From contig JAWZXG010000024.1 in the NCBI GenBank assembly GCA_037178625.1, forward strand, positions 62,001 through 126,000: DNA of 64,000 nt, in the 5' to 3' direction. The stretch is from Skeletonema tropicum. Lineage: Eukaryota; Bacillariophyta; Thalassiosirophyceae; Thalassiosirales; Thalassiosiraceae. Made by a program: the position numbers and the translations under genes. The notes beneath the pieces are model-generated. The model had not been told where the DNA came from. It searched no databases and saw only the letters and a program-made list of their open reading frames with translations. Shown one piece after another: positions 20,978-32,586 of this stretch; the stretch's first letter is position 1, and the number at the start of each line of letters is the position of its first letter.

Positions 20978-23900
20978 ATGACGACGAATCCTAGCAGTAG
21001 TAGAGGCCACCGTCAAAGACCCCGCACAGGCAAATCATCGGCAGCACGCCGAGCAGCCATCACAGTATCCATCGTCTTCTTTTTTCTACTGCTGCTGCTC
21101 GCCATCTCAGTCATCACGGCAGAAAGCGCTTCTGCCGTGATGACTGAGAATGATAACATCCTTCCGAATGATGATGATGAGCCCTCCTCCTCCCCTGAAT
21201 CGATTCGAAACACTGCAGCTGCAGAAAATATTGCCAGCGACAACAATAATAATCGTGAAACACAAGAGGAGGAAACCACCAAGATAAATTCACCAACACC
21301 AGACAAAGTCAATAATAATAACAACAGCAACAACAACAACAAGTCAAATAATCAACCTACCGCCACCCCTCCCAAGAAGCACCACACCACCTCTTCGTCA
21401 CGAACAATAATCCAATCCTTTCAAACACTCTTTGCACCCCAAATGGAAGAATACACCCTGACAAAATTCGACCCGTATTCCTTCAGCGGGGCACCACTGG
21501 GAGGGTGGGGACGTGCCACTCGATCACGATTGGCAAGTTTGCCGATACGGTTGGTGAGTGATTATGGTGGGGGGTTGAACTTGTTGGAATGGAAGAGGAG
21601 TGGGATGGATGAGGAGGAGGATGGTTTTAAGAGGGGATGTGATGAGTTTGGGAGATATATTGTTGTTGTTAATGATGATAATGATACTAGTGAGGAGGAG
21701 GTGTGTGTATTGAATAAAGAGGGATTGACACAGATGGAGACTGTCCAAGAACATTTGACGGAATGGGGATTGACAGAGGACACATTGAATGAAGTTTGGG
21801 CGGGTGCTACCAAAGCCGCCCCCAACAATAACAACAACAATGAAGATGAAACGATAGGTGTCATGGGATACCATCAAATCTTGGATCAATTCGATGCACT
21901 GTACACAAATGGTGGAAAAGTCGAAGATCCAAGAAAGTCAATAGGGCCACATTTTACAATTCGTGATGGGATGGGACGACAATTTGTATGTAGAGTTTAT
22001 GATGAGGGTGAATTGGAGGTGGAGAGTTATATGAATTCCATGTTTAGTCCGGCGGTTAGGTTGGGCTATTCCAACAATGTTAACGATGTTGAGGGAGGGG
22101 ATGCTGCAAAGGGTGATGATGGTAAAGGAGGAGTAAAGAAGGATTCAAAGGAGGAAGAGGAGGATGATGATGTCATGGATGTGGCAAAACCAATTGTCTT
22201 GGAAACTACTGTAATAGCCGATGGCTCAGTAGATGGATATGTTGCCGATGCGCTTACGTCTCAAATTCGCAATTTGTTGGAAGATTTGGAATTGAATAAT
22301 CAATTTGATGCCGAAAATATTGTCATTGATGTAGAGGGTGTGGGGGTGGATAATGATGAAATTTCGGATATTGTCAAGGCGGCGATACAAGGGGCTGGTG
22401 GTGTAAACAACAAGAAGAAGGAGACATCATCTTCACCATATGATGCAAAGCCCTTGGCTACAGAATTGACAGCCGATGAAATTTTCGATGCGTTGAAGAA
22501 ATTGAGGGGATTATGTTCACAGCTCCATTTAGGATGGTGGTCGTATGAATGGTGTCACGATCGTCAAGTTCGGCAGTTCCATGTGGATGTGTCTCCCGAT
22601 CCCACTGCTGCAGATGGACGCAAGTATGAAATAGTCGACATTACAGTCATTGGGCACTATCATGATGGCGTCACGGAGATTATCAATCCATTGGGGAGGT
22701 ACAATGGCGAAGTGAAGAGGGGTTCAACAAGGACGTACATTCCGGTAGGTGATGGTGATGAGATGAAACTAGAAAGCACTTCGCCCCATAGTCACAGGGA
22801 TGATTCCGCGTATTCGAAACCATTTTATGATAGAGAGAAGGATATGAAAACTATCATGTCAAATCGGCTAATGAATGAAATGCGCGAGTATAAATTTGCA
22901 CAAATCAGGCAAATTGGCCATAGTACTGAAATAGTCAAACAGCAATTCTCACATGGTGACATGTGCGATGAGGTTGGAATGGAACGAGAAGTGTCTGTGG
23001 AATATCGTTGCTGCACTGAGAAGGAAATATCACATTGGCTGAAATCAAAGCGGGGGCAAACTGATGCGAAGAAGGGTGAGGATCCTTTGGCGGTATTGGT
23101 GTCAGTACAAGAGAACGAAACGTGTGTTTATCGAGCGAAGATATGCACACCGGTGTTGTGCCCTGAAGCTTTGTTGCAGGCGGAAGTGGCACCCTCTCCT
23201 ACCTCTCCAGGGAAACCAGCGACGACGCATGACACCAACAAAGTTGGGACAGTATTAGGGAAAAAAGAAGCTATCGATACCGTACACCGCGCTCTTGAAT
23301 CAGCGTATCGAGCTCTTCATAATGAAGGAGGTGCGACTCAGGTAAAAGTAATTATCGGAGGCGAAGAGACAGCTGAATGGATGAATGAACTAATTCAAGC
23401 TGCACAAAATGGGGAAGCTTATAGCAACTCAAATGCGTTCAAGAAAGTGATCGATGCTATGGGTATGGGGAAGCGAAAGATTGAGGATTCCAAACTTGCA
23501 GAGCGAATGGAAGGAAAATCAATCCGAGAAGTGTTGGGGAGCACCTTGGATGGCCGGCCTTGTTTGGCGAAAAATCTTGGTTGGTGAGTTTCATTCCATT
23601 GTTCTGATAAAATGTCCTCGTCAATTTAATCAGTCCCTCCTCTGATTCATTCCCTTCTTTGTTTCATTGTGCTTACCAGGTGGACATACGAGTATTGTCA
23701 CGGGAAGGACATTAAGCAATATCACGTCAATAACCTTATTGATCCTAATACAGGTGCGCAGAAGGTGCGTGTTGATTCCAACCATATTTTAGGGAAGTAT
23801 ACAGATGATCTAAAGTACCCTGACGAAGACGAGCATTTGCATGTTGTAAACGTTACCGGACTCTCGGCTGATATGGACATCGGGCGACGAAACAAGCGAG

Positions 23901-24235
23901 GGGCCCTGAATATCGGCGGAAATGGTGGCAACCAGAATGAAAAGGGACCAGGTGGAAATGGTGCTGTCTTTGTTCAGGAGTACTTGCATGGCGATTCTTG
24001 CGATCACGAAGATGTTGCAGAATCAGTGATCAAAGGAGGCAATATTGTTCATGGGAGCATAGAACGCTCTACTACTGTACGATTTTCGTGCGGAAAGAGT
24101 CTAGAGTTGGTTGACATAAAGGAGGATAGTACCTGTCATTACATTATCGACGTGGCGGTACCCGCGCTGTGCAACCACCCACTTTTCATGGCACCTATTA
24201 CTAAGACCCAGGTGGTGAAATGCTTGCCAGTATAG
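20978..24235 (+). CDS. OS-9/ERLEC1-like ER lectin with two MRH domains
   Basis: Predicted endoplasmic-reticulum quality-control lectin that would read trimmed N-glycans on misfolded proteins for degradation. Exon 1 is 20978-23583 and exon 2 is 23680-24235, joined by a 96-bp GTGAGT...CAG intron restoring LGW|WTYEYCHG; 1053 residues. A hydrophobic signal segment lies at residues about 25-47. A long Asn/Asp/Glu-rich low-complexity region follows. The first MRH domain has LGWWSYEWCHDRQVRQFHV, then a Cys-containing FSHGDMCDE, VEYRCC and ENETCVYRAKICTPVLC. The second, in exon 2, has WTYEYCHGKDIKQYHV, LHGDSCDH, VRFSCG and STCHYIIDVAVPALC. Two MRH domains match animal ERLEC1/XTP3-B rather than single-MRH OS-9. 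No HDEL-type retention tail is seen at KCLPV. It is longer than animal relatives mainly because of low-complexity spacers. Confidence 0.85.
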
Positions 24236-24612
24236 TATTTTTTGCCAATAGTAATTTTTGCATACTTGCATTCAGCTAGTCCTGTAACAAAATAGTCAAA
24301 TCCAATAATTTGAAAAGCATGGGGTAATAATAACAGTCATAGAAGATTTTGGAGACATATCAAAGATACAATGACTCCATTGAAGAAGGGAAATTATTTG
24401 CGATGCAGATCGAGAAATCCGATGCCCTTCTGGAGTCTATATAGGCGATTGAAACGTCAGAAAAAGGGACAATTGAAGAAAGAAGATGATGATTCAGACA
24501 TGGTATGGAAGAGCGCGCCTCGCTTAGTCAGATGTGTGATTGATAAGTGCAATGACACGATGCACCGAGCTCTCAGGACTGCCCGGGAAATTGGAGAGGT
24601 TGAATATTCAAC
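24236..24612 (+). other. Possible small exon, unrecognised
   Basis: A frame from ATG 24371 to a stop at 24616 encodes 81 basic residues (RLKRQKKGQLKKEDDDSD, MHRALRTAREIG). A GTGAGT donor-like sequence follows the last sense codons, so it could be an exon, but no downstream partner exon is evident and I recognise no family. It lies directly before the dispersed repeat at 24613. Confidence 0.25.
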
Positions 24613-24966
24613 GTGAGTGAGTGAGCGAGTGAGTTCTTTAGCTTTACCACGCTTAGATCTGACTTAATTCAAAATGATAGATTGGGTTTAACGCTCGCCC
24701 TCGACTATAAAAGATGTTGTTTCACAAACAGGCTTTTCCCAATATTCAAGTGTGATGCAGGTGCTCATGTTGCCATGCACCTGAGCCTTTTCAATCGTCA
24801 TGCCATTACGCAGTAGAGAACCACAGTTTATAGGATTAGCCGACCTACGATGGTCTTCAACGGGTACTCGTACTCTTTTGCCGTGTCTAGAACTATAGGG
24901 GACCCATTCTGCATCTACAGGGATAGATCTTTAGACAGAGTTGCAGCTTGACTTGTGGCAGGCCTA
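24613..24966 (-). repeat. ~350-bp dispersed repeat, copy 1 (inverted relative to copy 2)
   Basis: Its reverse complement matches 31774-32121 at roughly 90-95% by eye, from CCTGCCACAAGTCAAGCTGC to CTAAAGAACTCACTC. No clear terminal repeats and no complete ORF. It is therefore a repeat family of unknown type with at least two members 7 kb apart. Confidence 0.75.
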
Positions 24967-25116
24967 GGCCCTCCAAGCTGTTCGTAAAGCCTGACGTGTT
25001 CCTTCGTCAACAGCTTCACCCGCTATCTCCTCCAATGCCTCTGAGTTACACAGGGTAACTTAGATCATTCAGTAGATGTTTAAAGAGCTCACACTCTTTA
25101 GTTGTTGTGGTTGTTG

Positions 25117-25419
25117 TTACATGTGTCCAGTACGTCTGTAGTGTTCTTCTAGAAAGTCTCTTGCATTGATGAAGAGCTGAAAGAAGGTTTTGGCATCTTC
25201 GTTTGTCATGTTGGTTCTTGCAGGATTGTGTTTGTCGGGATGATATAGGCGTGAGAGTGGTCTTAACTCAGCTTTGATGTCCATCCATACAGCTCCTCTT
25301 GCGAGACAAAAGATGCCTCGTAGTCTTTGAGGTTGCGGCCTACGCCTTCCGGGTCCTCTCGTTTTCGTTGTTTCTCGGTGGATCTCTCCTTTCCCTTGGA
25401 GGGGAGGGGGTAGGTACAT
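25117..25419 (-). pseudogene. J-domain-like fragment
   Basis: A 100-codon frame whose C-terminal half reads ELRPLSRLYHPDKHNP then TNEDAKTFFQLFINARDFL. This is the HPD signature and following helix III of DnaJ J-domains, with the preceding helix-II-like segment. The N-terminal half is Pro/Arg-rich and may be fortuitous. No Gly/Phe or zinc-binding region and no convincing upstream exon are present, so it is either a small J-like protein exon or a fragment carried by a transposable element. Confidence 0.45.
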
Positions 25420-27961
25420 TCTTAGGTATCCTTGGAGCTAGGAGGAGAAGGAGGGGGGAAGGAGGAGGCAGGAGGAGCAGCAGAACTTCGAGTGTTTACC
25501 ATTACTTACGAGCTTTCTTGTATTAGTGGCATACATATAGGTACGTAAGGGTAGATACTACCAATAAGTTGAACCGACCCTACCCGATCGACGGGGCATC
25601 CCGAGGTAGGATGGGGGGTTGGTGTTGGTTGGTTGGGGTATGGGTTGGTGTTGGTAGGGAGAGCTTGTAATGGTTGCAAATCATGTTGGGAAATTACGGG
25701 ATTAGTGGCAGCGCGACTCAGCTCTACGAATAAAGCTAGCGATTCAGTCACGAGTTCCAATATTTAAATTGCAATTTAGTGCGATCTTGTGCAAAACAGT
25801 GTGTTGGGCCGTCAAATACCATTTTGTTGACAAGAACTCATTAGCAGCTGTTCACTATAGTCTATTGACGTCGTGTATGTCTGATAATAATGTGTATTTA
25901 CTATGTATAGTGTGTTGTATTGTATATCTTAGGCGGCCAATCCTGATCCCCTTCAGCCTCGGCTTGAACGGGCTCCACGACACCCTCTCCCTCTGCCTCC
26001 TCATCGTACTGTGAATCTCGCCAATGCGTCCACGGTCCAGTTGGTGTGTTCAAAATCCCATCAATCGTCTTTGGATTTGTTTTGTAGTTTGATAAGTACT
26101 CCCCTTGCCTCGGCTATCAACAGCGCACAAGAATTCGACAACAGGGGCAAGATCATCTGCCTCCATACTCTTCAGATCTCTCCCTTTCTCTTCGACGAAC
26201 AGCTGGTATTGAGACCAGTTTTTTCAAATAATTCCAATTCTTTGTCTTCTGCCTCCTTCGCCTTCGCATCCTTTGCCTTCTGCCTAACTTCCTCGATCTA
26301 ATTCTCGTGCTTTGAGGATTTCATCCCCGTTGTACATCATGCTCCCTAACACACGGAAGAGCCCAGATGCCCTTGTCACGTTTCCCTCATCAACCGCATG
26401 TACTCAAAAAAAGCGTCGAATACTGGAACATCATGTTGTTGCAACATATTACTACACCTTTTTCATCTACCACTGATGTATTCTTCGGAGTGACGATGTA
26501 CGAGTATCATTGACGACGATATTCTTTATTCTTTGTAACGTAAGTGATAGGTGCGTGCCTTCGTTGATTCAATATCTCTGCGGAAGTGGCTGCCTTGTTA
26601 TTTTCATTTTTGGATACGGTGCCGTAAATTGACCATAAATATATATGAGATATGCGGTGAGCGGAAGACGTTGCAGATCAGGGTTGTTGTGTCGGAGCGG
26701 ATGAAGGCAGTGATATTGGAGAGATTGTATTACCAGTGGCAGTGGTGGCAGCAGTAGATGCGGTGCTGCCGCTTCTCCTACGCGTCTTACGTGGAGGCAT
26801 GTCATGACATTCATTTTCTAAAGATGCCTCGACGCTCTGAAAGCGTACTGCGTTCCAACGCCACTTCTACTTTACCCTCTCTCACACAGCCCTCGTTCAT
26901 AATCAAGAAATCAGCACGCCCTTAGAGCCATCGCTGGGGCGAGGCTTGCTCCAAAACCAGGATGAACGCATTGAATCACTGATACCAAACAATAATTTTG
27001 GGTGAGACGATTATTCAAATTAAAATATCAGCAATACACAAAATAACACCGTATGTCCACACACCAAACAAACGGCATAAAAGAGTGTAAGCTCTTGTCT
27101 AGGGGCTGCCACCCCATCCTGTTTACTTATGGTAACAACCGGGTGTTGATTCCGTCGGTGTCGACGGCCCAATAATGAGCAACACCATTGATAGGTCACT
27201 TTGCAGCAAAATTGCAATTTAAACCACAAAAAATAAATTTTATTAGGTTTAGAATGACCCTGAATAGCATCCTATGAAAATCATCGACCGACCCAATTTT
27301 GTAGGAGGAACTCCCAAATGGAGTGGTTAAGGTGGCCCTAAAAGGACTTTTTGATCGGAGGTCGGCAACGGCGTCTGTAACGTAATTTACGAAATTCGGC
27401 CACTAAAACGCAATTTAGTAGGTCGGCACTAATCCCGTAATGCTAGTATTTGTCCGACAAAAAAGTTTTGTCTTTAGTCCGAGCGAGAGATGGGCTGCAG
27501 CTCGCTATTTCAAGTAAAACTTCCACATATATAGTGCAGCTGCAGATCTTCGCTTGGATGGGAATGGAATGGAATGAAAGCTGGCAGAGATAAGTACTTC
27601 TAGAGTACGGACAAATGGGGTATTGAAAGTAAATATGCTGTGGGGTGTATGCCACGGAAAAGGATTCAGCAATTCACAAATATGTCATTGTAGTGAGGGC
27701 TATACTTATCTGTATGTTGCGAGAAATATTCCAATGATTCACAACAATGCAGACACAGCATCTTCTTCAACTTTCGGACTCTGCTGCGTCAGCTTAGCCT
27801 CAAACAGATGTCAATCACAAATATTATGATACTTATGTTCGGTAGGTGAAGGCACATAATATTCTCTTTCAGAAATAAATGCAAGCCAAGGCAGCTCATC
27901 GTAGCTTGGTAGCCGTGCTCATATCACTTACAAACAAAAGATAGACAACAATACACGCATC
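25420..27961. other. Gene-poor stretch with transposon-like debris
   Basis: No intact gene. A minus-strand stretch about 26320-26040 reads EEVRQKAKDAKAKEAEDKEL and, in another frame, QLFVEEKGRDLKSMEADDL and APVVEFLCAVDSRG, which looks like decayed coding sequence. The remainder (26330-27960) shows only short frames. It includes the upstream region of the DUF6824 gene. Confidence 0.35.
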
Positions 27962-28786
27962 ATGTGCGAATCATCACCTAACTATATTGACACGCTTAGG
28001 CACACCGACGTGTTGCTCGGCCGCGGTGTCAGCACTAATCGTCGTGCAGGCAACATCTACTTCAGAGAGGTTGTTAGCCAACATGTGGTAAGTCGTTGAA
28101 TACCATACGTCGCTATCGAATCATTTATACTGCCTCGTTGACACATCTCACTCATATCTCTCATCATCATCATCATCATCTTGTGTAAACAGGGCGAATA
28201 CCTCAAAAGCACGGAGACGACACGCAAGATAGAGATCACACGATGTGTCATTGATCATATCCACGCACTCAACCCACCTGGTAGATTCCTAGAAAAAGAT
28301 GCAGTAACAGGCCGTTGGAGAGAATGTGAGATCAAAAGAGCTCACGAGAAGACGGCCCAAGCACTACGTGATGGAGCGGCAAGGGTACGCAATACTAACA
28401 AGGGACCAATTTCTGATGAAGAGAAGAAGATTATTCCAGAGCCAGGAACAATCAATCTACCAATGAATGAGAAGAAAGAAGGAGAAGAAACAGATATCGA
28501 AGCATTGATTGCTGAAACTGAATTGTATTCACCCATTTTTTCTTGCGCAACCTCAGTCGCCTCAGCATCTGTCAGTCCTCTATGCCCAATCAGTCCATGC
28601 CCAAATGCAAGTTCAACCCGAAGTCAAACTCAAAACAATCGCAAAGACTCATTTGATGAAACGTTTGGTGGCTTACCCTTTCACTTGGTAGACTGCCACT
28701 GCCAGGAGAATGAGATTGCGAGTAATGGTTATGGTATGGTAGACATGCAAGATGAGGATATCTTTCTTCTTTGGATGACGTGCTGA
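27962..28786 (+). CDS. DUF6824-type diatom protein (two exons)
   Basis: Exon 1 is 27962-28087, exon 2 is 28193-28786; a 105-bp GTAAGT...CAG intron (with a CAT triplet run) joins QHV|GEYLKST in frame; 239 residues. The N-terminus HTDVLLGRGVSTNRRAGNIY and FREVV followed by EITRCVIDHIHALNPPGRFL, GRWREC and KTAQALRDG is the DUF6824 layout, abundant in diatoms and often found in putative nuclear regulators. The conserved His/Gly of the family's usual 'HxGN' is here RAGN. The C-terminal half is Ser/Cys-rich and unlike any domain I know. Biochemical function of the family is unknown. Its surroundings are repeat-rich, so it may be a dispersed family member, but both exons are open. Confidence 0.75.
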
Positions 28787-29071
28787 TATGACTACAATGA
28801 AGACTCCAATTGTTCGTTCAATGATGTCTGCTAGAGGTAGCTATGATGCAACATTTACCTAATTTTTTAAGTAATATAGCTCATGCAACCTGCCTTCTCT
28901 TTTTGCCCCAGGCAGCAATTTTAGACTTGCATGAGCTTTATTCACTTCAAAAGTCCAGGTCACAGGTACTGACATCTATCTTTTCTTCGGCAAGATACTG
29001 TCACGATTTGATTTTCCATCCTACTTGAGGTTAGTCGTGATGTGCGTCCTGTCCGTGATGTGCGCTCCAAC
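28787..29071. other. Intergenic; carries the left half of a duplicated segment
   Basis: About 28960-29071 matches 38480-38575 (GATTTGATTTTCCATCCTAC and flanks). This is the left part of a segment duplicated upstream of the MFRST gene and split here by the 2-kb insertion. Confidence 0.55.
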
Positions 29072-31130
29072 GCAGTTGGTGGTGACGCTAGTTAAATCTA
29101 CTAACAAAACGAATTTTGGAATTTCACTGTAACACTGCTCAGACAGCTTCAGTATACCCCTAGGACCAATGAACTGCAAAGGGAGCCGTTTTTGCACCAA
29201 TAGTTATGGAGTTATCTAGATATTCAGTTTGTTAGTGACCCACTAGTTAAATGCCCCTTTTGTGCTTATAATGGTCTCTGTAGTGATCAAATCTTCAAAT
29301 CACCGCCCGATCTCGCCAAGATTGGTCCATTGAGGTCATTTCGTGCCATTCGTATCGTTGGATTCGTCTTCATCGGCAATGTTGGTGGTCGTAGGGGCGT
29401 CATAGTCGACTCCTCCAAGGGCCGAAAATCGGTGAAGCGATTTGGCGCGCTTCGCCATCCGGCCTCAAAATCACACAGAACAAAACATCACCAAAACTAC
29501 CATGTTCGACCGCACCGTGCACCATGTTACGGACCTCATCGGAGGACAAACGATGGCTCCATGTACAGCTTATTGTCTATGTATTCAATGTCTACAGCAT
29601 TTTTTGGTTCGAAATAGGTCTACTTAGTCGTAATGCAATTTGAAATGGGGCGTGGAAAATTGCCATCTTTCGGCATACCTTACCCATCGTGGTCGATATC
29701 ACAACATTACGAACGTTCTAGTGCAGTGAATACATCCTCTGGTGTTATATAAGGATTGGGTGGGTCAGTTTTGTATCATGGTCTGATTTAGAGTCTTCAA
29801 CTTTGGCAAACTCGGCCCAAATATCCAGCTTGGTTGCTTTCGCCTTCTTCAACTCGCCTGCCCGACGCCGACGCTTGGTGCTGAGGGTGTTTGGAGCCTT
29901 TCTATCTGCAAATGTCGAACAGGCTTAATGAATTTATCGAGATTATTCGTTTCAGTACAAGTTGGAGTTGCTCCTCTGCATCACAAAACGCTTGGTCTTA
30001 TGGCTCACTGCAAGTTGTAAAAGCGAGGAAAGACCTTTTCGAGTTCTTCAAAGAAACGATTCACTGGGACATCTTCCCAATGCCTCTCCTTCAAGACTTT
30101 GCCAAGTCACTTTGTAAGCTCAATTGTATCCCTTGACTTCCACGCCAAATCATTGGCTGTCTTTAGCGTTGCAGCTTCTTCGATTTGATCTTCCAATGAG
30201 GTCTGACTGTAGGTGGTAGACGCCCTTCCTTGCTGCAGTTCCTTCCGCATGGGCTACTTGATTTCAAGTCGCCTCTTACCGACGTATGTTTCACGCTTCA
30301 CAATACTGTTAATGCCAAAGCAAGAGTGGATTCTTGCATTTAGTAGGTGGATGTCTCCAGAGTGACGACGGCTTGCTTAACTTGTAGGAATGACACCATC
30401 AAAATCTGGCACGCTTTGCTACGATTCAACTCAATCTATCTATAGCACCCACCTAATAAATCGACACGGCACGGTTTTATGGATGAATATATTGCTGTTG
30501 GTAGCAAATATGAACCAAATGCATCGCCGACGTGTGAAAAGCGATCTCTCTATTGCATTGCCCAGTTTACTCGCAGTATTACGCAGCAAAAAGAGTTGCT
30601 CCAACCTGACAAACTGATCGGATCGCTCCAATAGGTCTTCTAGAAGAGCTCTGCAAGTGGAATGAGTTGAATCGACCGCTTAGTTGCCGAGAATGAACAG
30701 CTTGACTGTCGGAGGTCGGATCTGCGAAAAGGACGAAAAAAATTTGAAAATGGGTTGAAAAAATGATGTCTCAGGAAGTTGTCGATTCTATGGCTCTGGG
30801 GGGTCGAATGCTGTCGTGAAGGCATGCACTGGATTCCTGAACATCTCACGAATCGAAGGCATGCCTTCACGACAGCATTCGACCCCCCAGAGTGTGAGAG
30901 AGCCGTTCCAAAGTCAGACAAGCGCTAAACTTTGGACGATTCCAACTCGTCTCATAGTCGACCAAATCACACAAACAACACATGAATCACAAACTAGAGG
31001 AGATAAGCTTTCCATCGGTAGTCTTTGTTTCATCGTAGAGTTACTATTCGCTTACTCTATCTATTTCCAAAAAAGTAGCCATTTGAAGGTTTTACTAGGG
31101 CGCGCAACTAGCGTCACCACCCATAACTGC
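29072..31130 (-). mobile_element. ~2.06-kb TIR insertion, decayed DNA transposon
   Basis: The left end GCAGTTGGTGGTGACGCTAG is inverted at the right end as CTAGCGTCACCACCCATAAC plus TGC, about 25 bp with a two-base gap. The paralogous segment at 38480-38960 runs straight through this point (GCTCCAACTGCAACTAAG), so it behaves as an empty site. Inside, the minus strand shows protein-like but broken frames (STKRRRRAGELKKAKATKLD and IWAEF near 29870; LRNTASKLGNAIERSLFTRR near 30560). No catalytic motif can be named. A clear target-site duplication is not seen. The transposon superfamily is undetermined. Confidence 0.65.
30794..30892. repeat. Perfect 34-bp-arm hairpin inside the insertion
   Basis: CTCTGGGGGGTCGAATGCTG onward (30794-30827) is the exact reverse complement of 30859-30892, with a 31-bp loop. 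No mismatch is seen, so it is recent or maintained. Confidence 0.85.
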
Positions 31131-31327
31131 GTGCAACTAAGTACTTGAGCGAGAGTCAAACTCCGTGTGTCTTCTTAGTTCGCACATGAAAAGAGAACCA
31201 CTCTTACACCTATTTCCTCTCCACAGAGTGAATGATGTGTTGCTCAGCCAACGCCCAACGCAACTAATCCAGAGATCAACATCATCATAATATATCTCAG
31301 CGCACGAGATTGAAGAGTGAAGAGAAG

Positions 31328-31507
31328 ATGTTCCAATCTACATTCAAGCCGAAGACAACCCACTATTCCTCGGGTAATCGTGGAAAGCCATCAACTACAC
31401 AAGCAATACAAGTAGCCCCTTCGCCGGTCGCTTCTAGAGCCAACGACTATCCTCCTGATTCTGCGTATGCATTAAAGTCGTTTAATGAATGTCTACAACA
31501 AGATTAG
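31328..31507 (+). pseudogene. Truncated paralogue of the MFRST coiled-coil gene
   Basis: MFQSTFKPKTTHYSSGNRGK through AFNECLQQ follows the N-terminal 58 residues of the 38785-39438 protein with few differences. It then diverges abruptly at 31500 and stops after one residue. The match includes several hundred bases upstream, so this is a truncated segmental copy with its promoter region. Confidence 0.65.
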
Positions 31508-32586
31508 CGCCATCCCCGCCCCAGCCCGTCCACCCTGGTTCGTCTGCATGTTCTCATTGATGTCGAGGTCGTTCATCTCAGATGGCGCTTCGTGCTCCTC
31601 TCACGCGCGCTTCCAGACGGCGAATCCATCCACACTCCACACCACAGAGACAACACACATCTGATCTGAGCAAAGAAAGGAAACGAGAACTCTTCGGTAT
31701 CCTTTTTGAACAGATCGAAGGCAACTACTCCGATCATTCTCTGATTCCAGTATTCCATCAAGCGCAAACCATCCTGCCACAAGTCAAGCTGCAACTCTGT
31801 CTAAAGATCTATCCCTGTAGATGCAGAATGGGTCCCATAGATCTAGACACGGCAAAAGAGTAAGAGTCCAGTTGAAGACCATCGTAGGTCGGCTAATCCT
31901 ATAAACTGTGGTCCTCTACTGCGTAATGGCATGAGGATTGAAAAGGCTCAGGTGCATGGCAACATGAGCACCTGTATCACAGTTGAATATTGGGAAAAGC
32001 CTTTTTGTGAAACAACATCTTTTATAGTCAAGGGCGAGCGTTAAACCCAATCTATCATTTTGAATTAAGTCATAGATCTAAGCATGGGAAAGCTAAAGAA
32101 CTCACTCAATGTGAGAATATCCAAGTATAGAGTGATGAGGAAATATGCAGACGAAGCTGATAAGTAGCTCCTTTTTTAGTGAGACAACTTTCAACAAATG
32201 GCTTGCAGGCGAGCGGACCGCTCTATTGGACAATGACTGGACGAGAAACATTAAGAAATTTTCTGACAGGCTTACGACGAAGTAAGAAGAAGTAAATTTT
32301 ATGATTACAAAAACGTAAACTCATTGTCTCTCATCATGTATGAATGAGTATTCACATACTGTAAGTAGAGACTAAGAGAACAAGCCATTTTCGACTTATC
32401 TCAACGCAGCTAATGTGTACAACATAACATATCTCTCCTTGCCATTACTTCGACTCGAACTAACCATGAACAGCCAGGGCAGAGCAGAAGGAAGAACAGT
32501 TGCATGAATGGTCATCAGCAACTAAGGGAGTGTATGGTATTACGCAAGCAAGAAAAGAAGCGTATCAGAGTACGCAACATTTCCAG
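31508..32586. other. Repeat-bearing intergenic stretch
   Basis: It holds copy 2 of the dispersed repeat (31774-32121). A plus-strand frame 31582-31863 (SKERKRELFGILFEQIEGNY) looks protein-like upstream of the repeat but is not recognised. Nothing else is coding. Confidence 0.35.
31774..32121 (+). repeat. ~350-bp dispersed repeat, copy 2
   Basis: Inverted relative to 24613-24966. Similarity begins at CCTGCCACAAGTC and ends near GAACTCACTC. Small indels distinguish the copies. Confidence 0.75.
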
